Source: CBDUUP01 sp965370435
Lineage (GTDB): Bacteria; Chloroflexota; Anaerolineae; Anaerolineales; UBA11579
Reading direction: 5' to 3'
DNA length: 18,303 nucleotides
Assembly (NCBI GenBank): GCA_965370435.1
Contig: CBDUUP010000040.1
Location: forward strand, 1-18,303
Shown here: positions 1 through 6,643 of the stretch, one piece after another
Position numbering within the stretch: position 1 is the first letter of the stretch
Layout: every line of letters starts with the position of its first letter
Notes under the pieces: model-generated
The model's input: the letters and a program-made list of their open reading frames with translations, nothing else
Told to the model about the DNA's origin: nothing
Database searches by the model: none
Program-made: the position numbers and the translations under genes

Positions 1-1853
1 CATTGAGTTTCTTTTATTTGAATATCTTTTTTCCAGTTTTGAAGAATCTGTCTTTGTTCGTGATTCTTAGTTTGATCTGCTAATACAGAATCCATTTCTT
101 GTACCATTGTTCCTATTAATGAACTTGTTTTTTCTAAATTATTTTTCTTTAAATCAATTAGTTGACTACTAATATTGCTGAGGACCTTCGACAGAAGTAA
201 CTTACCTGAAAGAATTGATTTTTCCACAGCGTAACGGTAGTGATTTGATATTTCAGCTATTCCAATTCCTCGGAAAAATTTAATTTTTGCCTTAACACAA
301 CTTGCTGTGGTTATTTGAACTAATAGCTCAAAATCCTCAGCCAACTCATATGCTCTATTTGCGTGTTTTTCCGCAACCTCATAATCGTCCAGATATATGT
401 GAGTTTCTGCTAAACTTAGTTCAAGGTTTGACAAATGATAAGGATTTGCATACTTACTTTCCTCTGTTTCTGTCAATCCTGCCATATTGAACTCTCCTCG
501 TGCGAGTTCAAAGCTATTCAATGCTTTTTCATAGAAACCATCTAGCATAAACATTTCGCCAATGCGCCAATAGCAAAGTCCTTTGACCACAGTATCCCCT
601 AAATCATCGCTAATTTCCAGACTTTCATGAAGAATCTGTTGAGCTTTAAAACGATTCTCAGCAATCTGACTATGTACAGAACCCAATCCAAGGAGTAACC
701 ATCCTCGTAAAACTTTTTCTTTTTCCTCAATAGTCATATTCATTTTTGCGCGCGTTTTCTTTATTTCTTCCTCCGCTGATTCATAACTATTTTTTGCCTC
801 GATTAGATCCCCTGAAAGATGTTGATAGTCTCCGAGGTATCTGAAACTTTTTGCTAGTTCTTTTGGATGTTCGTTGATCTTTATTCCGAGATCGTGAGCT
901 TCTATTTGTAATTCAATTGCTTCATCCAGATTTCCGAGTAAAGAATTCGCCCAAGCTACGTGTTCCAGGGCTTTTCGTTCTGCATGAAGGTCTCCTACTT
1001 TCCTGGATATTTTCAAACTGTTATTACAGTCCTCAATGGCAGCCTTTGGATTTCCTGCAAACAACGAAACACTAGCTATTCGACGTTCTATGGATGCTCT
1101 GGCTACTTCACCTTGAAAAGACTCTAAAATGATTCTGGCCTGCTTATAATTTTCTCGGGCATTTTCCCAGTTTATTGCATTTTGTTTCCTGTAATAATCT
1201 CCTAATTCAATCAAAAGTTCAGCATGAATTAGGGGATCTACTCCACCTAGTTGAGATAATCTAGAAAGACCATTTGTGAAATCTCGTTTTGCACTGCTCA
1301 TCTTTCCTTGATAACCTCTTTGAGTTCCTCTGTTAAGCAAAAGTCTAGCAAGAAAACGTTGACCTTCCCTACTTGAAATTTCTCTGAGCAATTCAGTGTA
1401 CCTATTTTCGGTTTGCCCAAACGTCAATTTTCCTTCATTGAATTCGGTCGATATTCTCTGGAATTCGTTCCACTTATATAACATTAGAGCAAAATCATCC
1501 CGTATGGCCATAATGTCATCGGGTTGCGCATTTTTTAAAGTTGCCAATGCTTTTTTGATGAGTGGATCATCGGATTTGAATTCTTTTTCGCTAAATTCGG
1601 TTTCTTTCCGCCATAGTTTGCCCAATTCCCCCAAATATTCTTCTGGCACTTGCCGTTTGCGCATAAATGAAATCAGTGTACTAAGATCTACCTCCTCAAT
1701 GTATGTAACACTGGAACGCACCTCTTCGGATTCATTCTCCCATTTACTTACTATACTGGGGTCTATATGAATAATTTTCGCCAATTCTTTCTGTTTCAGA
1801 CTTGGCTTTATCGATTTACGACATATTCTCAATTGAGCACCAAAATAACTCAT
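1..1853 (-). CDS. XRE-family helix-turn-helix regulator with TPR repeats (partial, C-terminus beyond window)
   Basis: Reading the minus strand from the ATG at 1853-1851 gives 617 uninterrupted codons to the window edge, so the C-terminus is missing. A GAGGTG ribosome site lies 4 bases before the start. Residues about 1-60 look like an XRE/Cro helix-turn-helix (LKQKELAKIIHIDPSIVSKWE). From about residue 150 the protein is a series of amphipathic helix pairs with TPR-like signatures, for example AIEDCNNSLKISRKVGDLHAE, AIELQIEAHDLG and ALNSFELARGEF. DNA-binding plus TPR is the architecture of RRNPP-type peptide-responsive regulators (PlcR, NprR, PrgX) and also of many uncharacterised regulators. 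Family membership beyond HTH-TPR cannot be fixed here. The gene is clearly AT-rich compared with the metabolic genes downstream, suggesting acquisition. It is divergent from the small membrane protein at 2073. A role as a cytoplasmic regulator is inferred; no ligand is known. Confidence 0.85.
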   Translation of the reverse strand, partial: MSYFGAQLRICRKSIKPSLKQKELAKIIHIDPSIVSKWENESEEVRSSVTYIEEVDLSTLISFMRKRQVPEEYLGELGKLWRKETEFSEKEFKSDDPLIKKALATLKNAQPDDIMAIRDDFALMLYKWNEFQRISTEFNEGKLTFGQTENRYTELLREISSREGQRFLARLLLNRGTQRGYQGKMSSAKRDFTNGLSRLSQLGGVDPLIHAELLIELGDYYRKQNAINWENARENYKQARIILESFQGEVARASIERRIASVSLFAGNPKAAIEDCNNSLKISRKVGDLHAERKALEHVAWANSLLGNLDEAIELQIEAHDLGIKINEHPKELAKSFRYLGDYQHLSGDLIEAKNSYESAEEEIKKTRAKMNMTIEEKEKVLRGWLLLGLGSVHSQIAENRFKAQQILHESLEISDDLGDTVVKGLCYWRIGEMFMLDGFYEKALNSFELARGEFNMAGLTETEESKYANPYHLSNLELSLAETHIYLDDYEVAEKHANRAYELAEDFELLVQITTASCVKAKIKFFRGIGIAEISNHYRYAVEKSILSGKLLLSKVLSNISSQLIDLKKNNLEKTSSLIGTMVQEMDSVLADQTKNHEQRQILQNWKKDIQIKETQ

Positions 1854-1880
1854 CTGACACCTCATTTACACTTTATGTCA

Positions 1881-1909
1881 ATTATACACCATGAATAGGA
1901 TGTTGTAAA
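1881..1909 (-). promoter_or_regulatory. Sigma-70 promoter for the XRE-TPR gene
   Basis: On the minus strand TTTACA (1909-1904) and TATAAT (1886-1881) are separated by exactly 17 bases. This predicts a transcript starting about 20 bases before the ATG at 1853, a compact leader that holds only the ribosome site. The match is close to consensus. Confidence 0.75.
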
Positions 1910-1961
1910 GAAGAATATTACAGGAAAATTCTGATGACAGCATGTTTATTTTATGATATTG

Positions 1962-1970
1962 TGCTATAAT
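1962..1970 (+). promoter_or_regulatory. Extended -10 promoter facing the 60-aa membrane protein
   Basis: TGCTATAAT is a perfect extended -10 element (TGN plus TATAAT). The sequence 17 bases upstream is a poor -35 box (ATGTTT), which extended -10 promoters tolerate. It would give a leader of about 95 bases before the ATG at 2073. With the minus-strand promoter at 1881-1909 it forms a divergent pair about 75 bp apart, close enough for the HTH regulator to control both. Confidence 0.5.
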
Positions 1971-2072
1971 GCTGGAAATATCAATTACATAAGTACGTAA
2001 ATTTGTAGAGGTAACTTGTCCCGATATTTTCAGTAAATGGAAAATTAGTATGCTTGACGAAAGGAGGTCCCG

Positions 2073-2255
2073 ATGAAACTTCAACTTGATCCGGTATCCA
2101 TTACAGCTTGTATAATAAGTGTGCTTGGCTTTCTGATTGCGATTTATAAGTTCAGTGAGGGTCTATCCCAAAAAATGCTGCTCCGAATCGCGATCATTGT
2201 AATGGCAATAATTGGAGTGGGAGTTCTTCTTTTGGTTTTCATACTTATTTTGTAA
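2073..2255 (+). CDS. Small two-helix membrane protein of unknown function (60 aa)
   Basis: The start has a near-perfect ribosome site (AAAGGAGG, 5 bases before ATG), which is the best argument that this short ORF is real. The protein has a short N-terminal tail, a first hydrophobic helix at about residues 9-26, a polar link with charges (KFSEGLSQK) and a second strongly hydrophobic helix from about 37 to the C-terminus, which ends in hydrophobic residues. I recognise no family. It is AT-rich like its divergent neighbour, the XRE-TPR regulator, and the two may have travelled together. Possible roles include a membrane partner or a hydrophobic peptide controlled by the regulator, or a toxin- or holin-like small protein. 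None is supported beyond context. Confidence 0.65.
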   Translation: MKLQLDPVSITACIISVLGFLIAIYKFSEGLSQKMLLRIAIIVMAIIGVGVLLLVFILIL

Positions 2256-2277
2256 AAATTCCAAAAAGCAGTCCTAG

Positions 2278-2294
2278 ACACGATTAGATCGTGT
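2278..2294. repeat. Perfect 7-bp inverted repeat with 3-base loop
   Basis: ACACGAT and ATCGTGT are separated by TAG, 23 bases after the stop of the small membrane gene. There is no T-run on the plus strand, so it is a weak candidate terminator. It could equally be an operator-like dyad. The rest of 2256-2367 shows nothing else recognisable. Confidence 0.4.
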
Positions 2295-2367
2295 GTACGT
2301 TAGTGCCTTCTTAGCAGACTTCAATAAAGCAATATTATGAGTAAACTAGTAGTCCGTCAATCGTTCT

Positions 2368-2396
2368 TTGCCGAAATTATTTTTTCGCGTTATACT
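2368..2396 (+). promoter_or_regulatory. Sigma-70 promoter for the M20D amidohydrolase
   Basis: TTGCCG (2368-2373) and TATACT (2391-2396) are spaced by 17 bases, giving a start about 25 bases before the ATG at 2429. The same form, TTGCCT-17-TATACT, precedes the gene at 5515. Confidence 0.6.
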
Positions 2397-2428
2397 ATAT
2401 TCAACTTACTTTCACTGAGAGGATAACC

Positions 2429-3598
2429 ATGCTAGAAAAAGCACGCAAAATACAAGACCAGATCACCGCCTGGCGGCGGGATTTCCACATGCACCCCGAA
2501 TTGGGCTTCCAGGAGACCCGCACTGCAAAAGTGGTGGCCGAGGCGCTCCAGGAGATAGGGCTGCGGGTGGATACCGGGGTGGGGATCACCGGGGTGGTGG
2601 GGCATCTGGGCGAGGGCGGCCCAGTGGTGGGCATCCGCGCCGACATTGACGCCCTCCCGCTCCAGGAATCTAATGAGGTACCTTATGCTTCCCAGACTCC
2701 CAATGTGATGCACGCTTGTGGGCACGACGCCCACACCGCCATCCTGCTGGGCGTGGCCCGCATGTTGTCGGAGATGGACGACCGGCCTCCCGGCGAGGTC
2801 CGTTTTCTCTTCCAGCCCAGCGAAGAAGGCTGGGATGACGAACTGAAATCCGGCGCCACCCGCATGATCGAGGACGGCGCGCTGGAAGGGGTAGACGCCG
2901 TCATCGCCCTGCACGTGGACAGTACTTCTCCGGCAGGCGAGGTTGAGATCGGAGAAGGGTTTGCCTCCGCCGCGGTGGACGCTTTCTACGCCAGCATCAC
3001 CGGAAAAGGCGGGCACGGCGCGCATCCCAACGAGACCATAGACCCGACCTTCATACTCGCCCAGGTCATCAACGCCATCCACGGCATCCGCGCCCGCCGC
3101 ATCAATCCCATCCGGGCCGCGGTGATCTCGCTCGGTTCAATCCACGCCGGAGATGCCACCAACATCATCCCCAGCCAGGTTGACATCAGCGGCACAATCC
3201 GCAGCTTCGACGAAGAGACCCGGAAGCAATTATCCGATGAGCTAGAGAAAGCCTTGGCAGTCTCTCGCGCCTTCGGCGGGGACTTCACCCTCAAAATAGA
3301 GAACGGATATCCAGCCATGCACAACGACCCGGAGGTCGCCAGCCTCATCCGCCAGATCGCGGTGGAAATGCTGGGAGCAGACTCCGTCAAAGAAGGCGAG
3401 GCCGAGATGGGCGCGGAGGACTTCAGCTATATGCAGCAGCAAGCGCCCGGCGCTATGTTTAGCCTGGGCGTCATGCTGGACGGCCCTCCCCGCCCCCACC
3501 ACAACCCGGCCTTCGACGTGGATGAAGATGCCCTGCCAATTGGGGCCGCCGTGCTGGCCGAAGCAACCTGCCGCCTGTTGAAAACCAAGAGTTCGTAG
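2429..3598 (+). CDS. M20D-family metal-dependent amidohydrolase / aminoacylase-like peptidase
   Basis: The 389-residue protein is a full-length M20D amidohydrolase (the HipO / N-acyl-amino-acid amidohydrolase / IAA-amino-acid hydrolase group). These are cytoplasmic, two-metal enzymes that cleave amide bonds of N-acylated amino acids or related conjugates. Visible landmarks are the N-terminal RRDFHMHPELG (16-26), the metal-site motif MHACGHDAHTA (94-104, ligands C97 and H99), catalytic/ligand glutamates in PSEEGW (E132, E133), H162, the dimerisation-lid motif GKGGHGAHP (192-200) and the C-terminal HHNPAFD with H358. All expected metal-site residues are present. The start is supported by GAGAGG 6 bases upstream and by the family's usual N-terminus. 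The gene has its own promoter and terminator, so it is monocistronic. The exact substrate cannot be read from sequence. Confidence 0.93.
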   Translation: MLEKARKIQDQITAWRRDFHMHPELGFQETRTAKVVAEALQEIGLRVDTGVGITGVVGHLGEGGPVVGIRADIDALPLQESNEVPYASQTPNVMHACGHDAHTAILLGVARMLSEMDDRPPGEVRFLFQPSEEGWDDELKSGATRMIEDGALEGVDAVIALHVDSTSPAGEVEIGEGFASAAVDAFYASITGKGGHGAHPNETIDPTFILAQVINAIHGIRARRINPIRAAVISLGSIHAGDATNIIPSQVDISGTIRSFDEETRKQLSDELEKALAVSRAFGGDFTLKIENGYPAMHNDPEVASLIRQIAVEMLGADSVKEGEAEMGAEDFSYMQQQAPGAMFSLGVMLDGPPRPHHNPAFDVDEDALPIGAAVLAEATCRLLKTKSS

Positions 3599-3641
3599 CT
3601 CATATGTTGAACACCGCCTAATGTTTAATTCACCAACCACC

Positions 3642-3678
3642 AAACCCCAAGGGTCTTAGAGACCCTTGGGGTTTTTTT
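3642..3678 (+). terminator. Strong rho-independent terminator
   Basis: A perfect 15-bp stem (arm 3642-3656, arm 3660-3674) with loop TAG is followed by a T-run to 3678. It lies 43 bases after the amidohydrolase stop. The stem is GC-rich in the middle and A/T at its base, the classic intrinsic form. Confidence 0.93.
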
Positions 3679-3710
3679 ATACTAATTCGTACTACGTTAT
3701 CCCTTGTTAC

Positions 3711-3986
3711 TTAGGGTTCTGATGTACTCATCCCGCCGATAAGTGAAGCCAAATAATGGTAAAGGTTAATCAATAAGATGCCTGGAGTGATAATGAACGA
3801 GATAACTCCCCACCACCCCAGGAATAAAGTGGTTAATGTGAATTGCCAAAAATACTTGCCTATACATTTTTTGCATAGGTTTCCCTTAATTTGTTGGTAT
3901 CTTCTCATTACCAACATGCCAATATTCTTGTAAAATGACACATATCTCGTAGGCCCTACTGATAAACAGCTTTGACAGATACTCAT
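3711..3986 (-). CDS. Small zinc-ribbon-like membrane protein (91 aa)
   Basis: Two CxxC pairs, C4/C7 near the start and C38/C41 after a short basic stretch, suggest a zinc ribbon on one face of the membrane. They are followed by a hydrophobic segment (about 48-66) with the striking TLFLGWWGVISFIITP block and a second hydrophobic segment (about 68-84). The CxxC...CxxC plus TTLFxGWWG pattern resembles small uncharacterised proteins seen in many bacteria, often annotated only as membrane proteins of unknown function. The start ATG at 3986 is preceded by GGAG at 5 bases. The gene is AT-rich, faces the amidohydrolase terminator and is not in an operon. Function unknown. Confidence 0.75.
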   Translation of the reverse strand: MSICQSCLSVGPTRYVSFYKNIGMLVMRRYQQIKGNLCKKCIGKYFWQFTLTTLFLGWWGVISFIITPGILLINLYHYLASLIGGMSTSEP

Positions 3987-4067
3987 TTCCGCTCCAAAGA
4001 ATTTTACCTAATTGAATCCATCCCAAACAAAATGGGGAACTTCAATCATTTGGTAAATGTTGTAACC

Positions 4068-4096
4068 AGTGTACTTTAATATTCTGTGGTCGTCAA
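4068..4096 (-). promoter_or_regulatory. Possible sigma-70 promoter for the zinc-ribbon membrane gene
   Basis: On the minus strand TTGACG (4096-4091) and TACACT (4073-4068) are 17 bases apart. The -10 matches consensus at 4 of 6 positions. The implied leader is about 75 bases. Confidence 0.4.
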
Positions 4097-4193
4097 TAAG
4101 ATGCGTTACCTAGTTTTAATATTGGTGGATGATTAAGAATAGTAACCCATTGTTCCACTCCGTACTACTAACTAATAACCTTCTAAATATCCA

Positions 4194-4246
4194 TAGGAGG
4201 TATAATGTCAATTACTGAGGCTCAACAATCGCAATAGGAGACTTGC
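4194..4246 (+). promoter_or_regulatory. Leader with two stacked ribosome sites before the threonine dehydrogenase
   Basis: A strong TAGGAGG (4194-4200) serves an ATG at 4205. A second TAGGAG (4235-4240) serves the dehydrogenase ATG at 4247, and its TAG is the stop codon of the short upstream frame. A TATAAT also occurs at 4201-4206, but no good -35 lies 16-18 bases upstream, so the ribosome-site reading is preferred. The rest of 3987-4193 is AT-rich and holds only the minus-strand promoter at 4068-4096 and a weak plus-strand candidate (TTGTTC 4150-4155, TAATAA 4173-4178). Confidence 0.5.
4205..4237 (+). CDS. Putative 10-codon leader peptide
   Basis: ATG at 4205 opens a 10-residue frame (MSITEAQQSQ) with a strong ribosome site 4 bases upstream, better than that of the main gene. 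Its stop codon TAG (4235-4237) is embedded in the ribosome site of the dehydrogenase at 4247. That arrangement would let terminating ribosomes restart there, so the likely role is translational coupling rather than a functional peptide. The peptide is not rich in threonine or glycine, so classical attenuation by those amino acids is not suggested. Because it is so short, chance cannot be excluded. Confidence 0.35.
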   Translation: MSITEAQQSQ

Positions 4247-5257
4247 ATGCGCAAAAAAGTTACTTTGATCACCGGCGCGGCTGGCGAGATCGGGGACGCG
4301 CTGATTTATCGCCTTTCCAAATCAGGCTCCACCGAGATTCTCACCATTGACCTCCAACCCTTGCCGGAAGAGGCCAGCCGCCTGTCCACCCACATCGAAG
4401 GCAGCATCACCGACAAGGCCTTGCTGGACCGTCTGGTGAGCGAATATGAGTTCGACACTATCTATCACCTGGCGGCCCTGCTTTCCACCCGGGCCGAATT
4501 CACCCCCGAAGCCGCCCACCGGGTTAACGTAGAGGGGACCCTGCTGCTCCTGGAGATCGCCGCAGAACAGTCCAAGTGGCGGGGACGCCCGGTCAAGTTC
4601 ATTTTCCCCAGCTCTATCGCCGCCTACGGCATGCCCAACCAGGAGACCAAAGCCAAATACCCGCGGGTTCGGGAGTGGGAGTGGAACTATCCCACCACCA
4701 TGTACGGCTGCAACAAGCTGTATTGCGAATTCTTGGGCACCTATTTTGGAAAACATTACATGCAGCTCGCCGAGGAGCGCCCGGTGATGCTCGACTTCCG
4801 CTGCCTGCGCTTTCCCGGCTTGATCAGCGCCTTCACCCTCCCCAGCGGCGGCACCAGCGACTACGGCCCCGAGATGCTGCACGCGGCCGCCCAGGGCAAT
4901 CCCTACGCCTGCTTCGTCCGGGAGGACGCCACCATCCCCTTCATGGCCATGCCCGACGCCATCACCTCCCTGACCATGCTGGCCGATGCGGACAGCGAGT
5001 CCCTCAATCATTCGGTGTACAACGTCACCTCCTTCTGCCTCTCCGCAGCCGAGTTCCGCGACCAGGCCCTCAAGGCCTTCCCCAATGCCGAGATCACCTT
5101 CGAGCCGCACCTGGCCCGCCAGGGGATCGTGGATAGCTGGCCGATGGATACCGACGACAGCATGGCTCGCCAGGACTGGGACTGGAAGCCTGAATTCGAC
5201 CTGGAGCGGTGTTTTAACGAGTATTTGATTCCGAATATTAGCAAGAGGTATCTGTAG
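4247..5257 (+). CDS. tdh: SDR-type L-threonine 3-dehydrogenase
   Basis: The 336-residue protein is an extended short-chain dehydrogenase. Landmarks are the NAD-binding TGAAGEIG (9-16), the acidic residue ending strand 2 (D35), PSSIAAYG (121-128) carrying the catalytic serine, and YGCNK (153-157) with the catalytic Tyr and Lys. What separates it from generic UDP-sugar epimerases are features shared with SDR-type L-threonine dehydrogenases (for example the Thermoplasma and Flavobacterium enzymes): LRFPGLIS, SGGTSDYG, PFMAMPDAI, YNVTSF and the C-terminal SWPMDTDDSMARQDWDW. The reaction oxidises L-threonine to 2-amino-3-ketobutyrate with NAD+, normally followed by 2-amino-3-ketobutyrate CoA ligase (Kbl); no kbl is in this window. 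Start chosen by TAGGAG 6 bases upstream and family length. Confidence 0.85.
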   Translation: MRKKVTLITGAAGEIGDALIYRLSKSGSTEILTIDLQPLPEEASRLSTHIEGSITDKALLDRLVSEYEFDTIYHLAALLSTRAEFTPEAAHRVNVEGTLLLLEIAAEQSKWRGRPVKFIFPSSIAAYGMPNQETKAKYPRVREWEWNYPTTMYGCNKLYCEFLGTYFGKHYMQLAEERPVMLDFRCLRFPGLISAFTLPSGGTSDYGPEMLHAAAQGNPYACFVREDATIPFMAMPDAITSLTMLADADSESLNHSVYNVTSFCLSAAEFRDQALKAFPNAEITFEPHLARQGIVDSWPMDTDDSMARQDWDWKPEFDLERCFNEYLIPNISKRYL

Positions 5258-5259
5258 AT

Positions 5260-5308
5260 AGTTGTCAGTAGACAGTAGGCAGTTGTCAGTGGGCAGTGGG
5301 TAGTGGGC
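5260..5308 (+). repeat. Seven tandem heptamers, consensus AGTNGNC
   Basis: Seven consecutive 7-base units run without gaps from 5260: AGTTGTC, AGTAGAC, AGTAGGC, AGTTGTC, AGTGGGC, AGTGGGT, AGTGGGC. It begins three bases after the dehydrogenase stop codon. Two units (AGTTGTC, AGTGGGC) recur exactly. Heptamer arrays of this kind (short tandemly repeated repetitive sequences) are known in filamentous cyanobacteria and other bacteria, where they expand by slippage. No coding role. Confidence 0.85.
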
Positions 5309-5321
5309 AGGTGGTTGGAGG

Positions 5322-5387
5322 TTCACCGTGGAGGTATAGAGCCATAGAGAATAAAAAACTCTGTGTTCTCTGTGTCTCTGTGGTGAA
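5322..5387. repeat. Imperfect palindromic intergenic repeat (TTCACC...GGTGAA)
   Basis: TTCACC (5322-5327) pairs with GGTGAA (5382-5387). Between them one arm carries TAGAG/AGAGAA and the other TTCTCTGTGTCTCTG, giving an interrupted hairpin. The CTCTGTGTTCTCTGTGTC type of sequence is a frequently seen dispersed intergenic element in several phyla. A degenerate relative (GGCACAGAGACACCCAG) lies near 14458 in this window. Confidence 0.55.
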
Positions 5388-5413
5388 ATTAATGAATTCA
5401 TCAGGTAGGTGGT

Positions 5414-5442
5414 TTGCCTAGTCGGGATATTCAATGTATACT
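5414..5442 (+). promoter_or_regulatory. Sigma-70 promoter for the LiaF-like pair
   Basis: TTGCCT (5414-5419) and TATACT (5437-5442) are spaced by 17 bases. The implied start leaves a leader of about 65 bases before the ATG at 5515. Confidence 0.55.
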
Positions 5443-5514
5443 TTCAGGTAGCCCTGATATCCTGGCGCGCATCCCACTGGGGCTATTGTTTCCGATTAAG
5501 ACAAGGAGAGAGCC

Positions 5515-5910
5515 ATGCCTGACGAAAAATTCGAAGAAAAAGAACTGGAAAAGCGGGAAGAGAAAAACCGCCGCGACCCGCTTAGCTCGGTGGTATGGGC
5601 CGCCATCTTCATCTGGGCCGGGCTGGCACTGCTGGCCGACAATCTTGGCTTCTTGGATAATCTGAACGTAGATGCCTGGGCGATTGTCACTCTGGGGTCC
5701 GGAGCCATCGTCCTCCTGGAGATCGCCTTCCGCCTGTTGGTTCCCGCATATCGCCAGCCGCTGCTGGGCAGCCTCATCTTCGCCGTATTTCTGCTGGGGA
5801 TCGGGTTGGAGATCCTGACCGGCGTGAGCATGACCTGGGCCCTCATCCTGATCGCTGTCGGCGCATACATCATCCTGCGGGGCGTCTTCCGAGACCGGGG
5901 CGAGGGGTAA
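5515..5910 (+). CDS. LiaF/LiaI-like transmembrane-region protein, copy 1 (131 aa)
   Basis: A highly charged N-terminus (residues 1-21, mostly Glu, Lys, Arg) is followed by the block RDPLSSVVWAAIFIWAGLALLADNLG and about four hydrophobic segments (about 24-41, 49-67, 78-96, 100-116). The IWAGxxxLxxNxG signature is typical of the LiaI/LiaF-like transmembrane domain found in cell-envelope stress systems and in many stand-alone proteins of unknown function. Ribosome site AAGGAG lies 7 bases before ATG. The neighbouring gene at 6036 is a paralogue with the same opening (M-DEK, NRDPLSS), confirming both starts. Only an integral-membrane role can be inferred; there is no Lia two-component system in view. 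Confidence 0.75.
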   Translation: MPDEKFEEKELEKREEKNRRDPLSSVVWAAIFIWAGLALLADNLGFLDNLNVDAWAIVTLGSGAIVLLEIAFRLLVPAYRQPLLGSLIFAVFLLGIGLEILTGVSMTWALILIAVGAYIILRGVFRDRGEG

Positions 5911-6035
5911 TACAACTTTGCGAAGGTTTTGACGTAGATTAAGATAAGCTGTCTTTCAGCATAAAATCACCTTCCGCCTGACTTTCGCAAGATTTGGTTA
6001 GCAGGCGTCGAAATACATTATCCGAGGAGAGAATC

Positions 6036-6497
6036 ATGACTGACGAAAAAGAAATGCAGAAGCAAGAAGAAAAACAGGAGGAGAAATGGAACCGCGACCC
6101 CTTGAGTTCGATCGTTTTCGCACTGCTCCTGATCTGGGCCGGGAGCCTGTTCTTGGCAAGCAATATGGGTTACGCCGACGTCTTCACCCCCATCCTGGAC
6201 AACCTCCCCATAGAAGCCAACATCATCAATGAAATAGATATTGATCTCCCATTCTTCAACGACCTAAACTTTCTGGACCTTATACGAGTGTTCTTCCTGG
6301 GCGGCGCGGTGATCATGCTCTTTGAGATCGCTCTGCGCTTGCTCTTGCCCGCTTACCGCCGCAGAGTTTTGGGAACCTTCGTGGGGTTCGCAATCTTCCT
6401 GGGAGTCGGGTTTGCCAACTTCACCCTGTTCTGGCCGATGGTCCTCATCGCTATAGGAGTTTCGGTATTGCTGGGAGGCTTTTTCTCCCGCCGCTGA
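6036..6497 (+). CDS. LiaF/LiaI-like transmembrane-region protein, copy 2 (153 aa)
   Basis: This is the paralogue of the gene 125 bases upstream. It shares the charged N-terminus, the NRDPLSSIVFALLLIWAG block, and FEIALRLLLPAYRR in the middle, matching LEIAFRLLVPAYRQ in copy 1. It differs by an insertion of about 22 residues (PIEANIINEIDIDLPFFNDL region) between the first and second hydrophobic segments, which is acidic and probably an exposed loop. The frame is open from 5994, but ATG 6036 is chosen because GAGGAGAG precedes it and the resulting N-terminus aligns with copy 1. No terminator separates the copies, so they are likely co-transcribed. It ends before a strong bidirectional terminator. 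Confidence 0.75.
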   Translation: MTDEKEMQKQEEKQEEKWNRDPLSSIVFALLLIWAGSLFLASNMGYADVFTPILDNLPIEANIINEIDIDLPFFNDLNFLDLIRVFFLGGAVIMLFEIALRLLLPAYRRRVLGTFVGFAIFLGVGFANFTLFWPMVLIAIGVSVLLGGFFSRR

Positions 6498-6511
6498 TCT
6501 GTAAGCGGCAT

Positions 6512-6539
6512 TAGTGTGCGGACTCAGTCCGCCCCTACG
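6512..6539. repeat. REP-like palindrome, degenerate copy
   Basis: GCGGACT (6518-6524) and AGTCCGC (6526-6532) form a 7-bp dyad, and the right flank continues CCCTACG as in the copies at 9637-9669 and 18261-18289. The left flank has lost its matching GTAGGGG, so only half of the outer stem remains. Confidence 0.55.
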
Positions 6540-6584
6540 ACGTATCATCTACCATAAAGGCGCATTGCGCGCGTCCATTAAACT

Positions 6585-6629
6585 AAACACCTTCCCGCAA
6601 GTTACCTGCACCTGCGGGAAGGTGTTTTT
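6585..6629. terminator. Bidirectional rho-independent terminator between convergent genes
   Basis: A perfect 15-bp stem (6585-6599 with 6613-6627), 13-base loop and T-run to 6629 lies between the LiaF-like gene ending at 6497 (plus) and the GH3 gene ending at 6644 (minus). The opposite strand also has T-rich sequence after the stem, so it can serve both directions. Confidence 0.9.
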
Positions 6630-6643
6630 CTATGGATGACTTC

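Noticed and set aside
302..1770. Plus-strand frames of 62 and 124 codons in the left region
   Set aside because: They lie inside the uninterrupted 617-codon minus-strand frame, which has a clear HTH-TPR sequence and promoter.
4201..4206. TATAAT as the -10 box of the threonine dehydrogenase promoter
   Set aside because: No -35 match at 16-18 bases and no extended TG. It coincides with the spacer between a strong ribosome site and an ATG. Not excluded, only less likely.
4322..5434. A 370-codon open frame antisense to the threonine dehydrogenase
   Set aside because: It is low in recognisable motifs and mirrors the codon structure of the strongly recognised dehydrogenase; long antisense frames are common in GC-rich genes.
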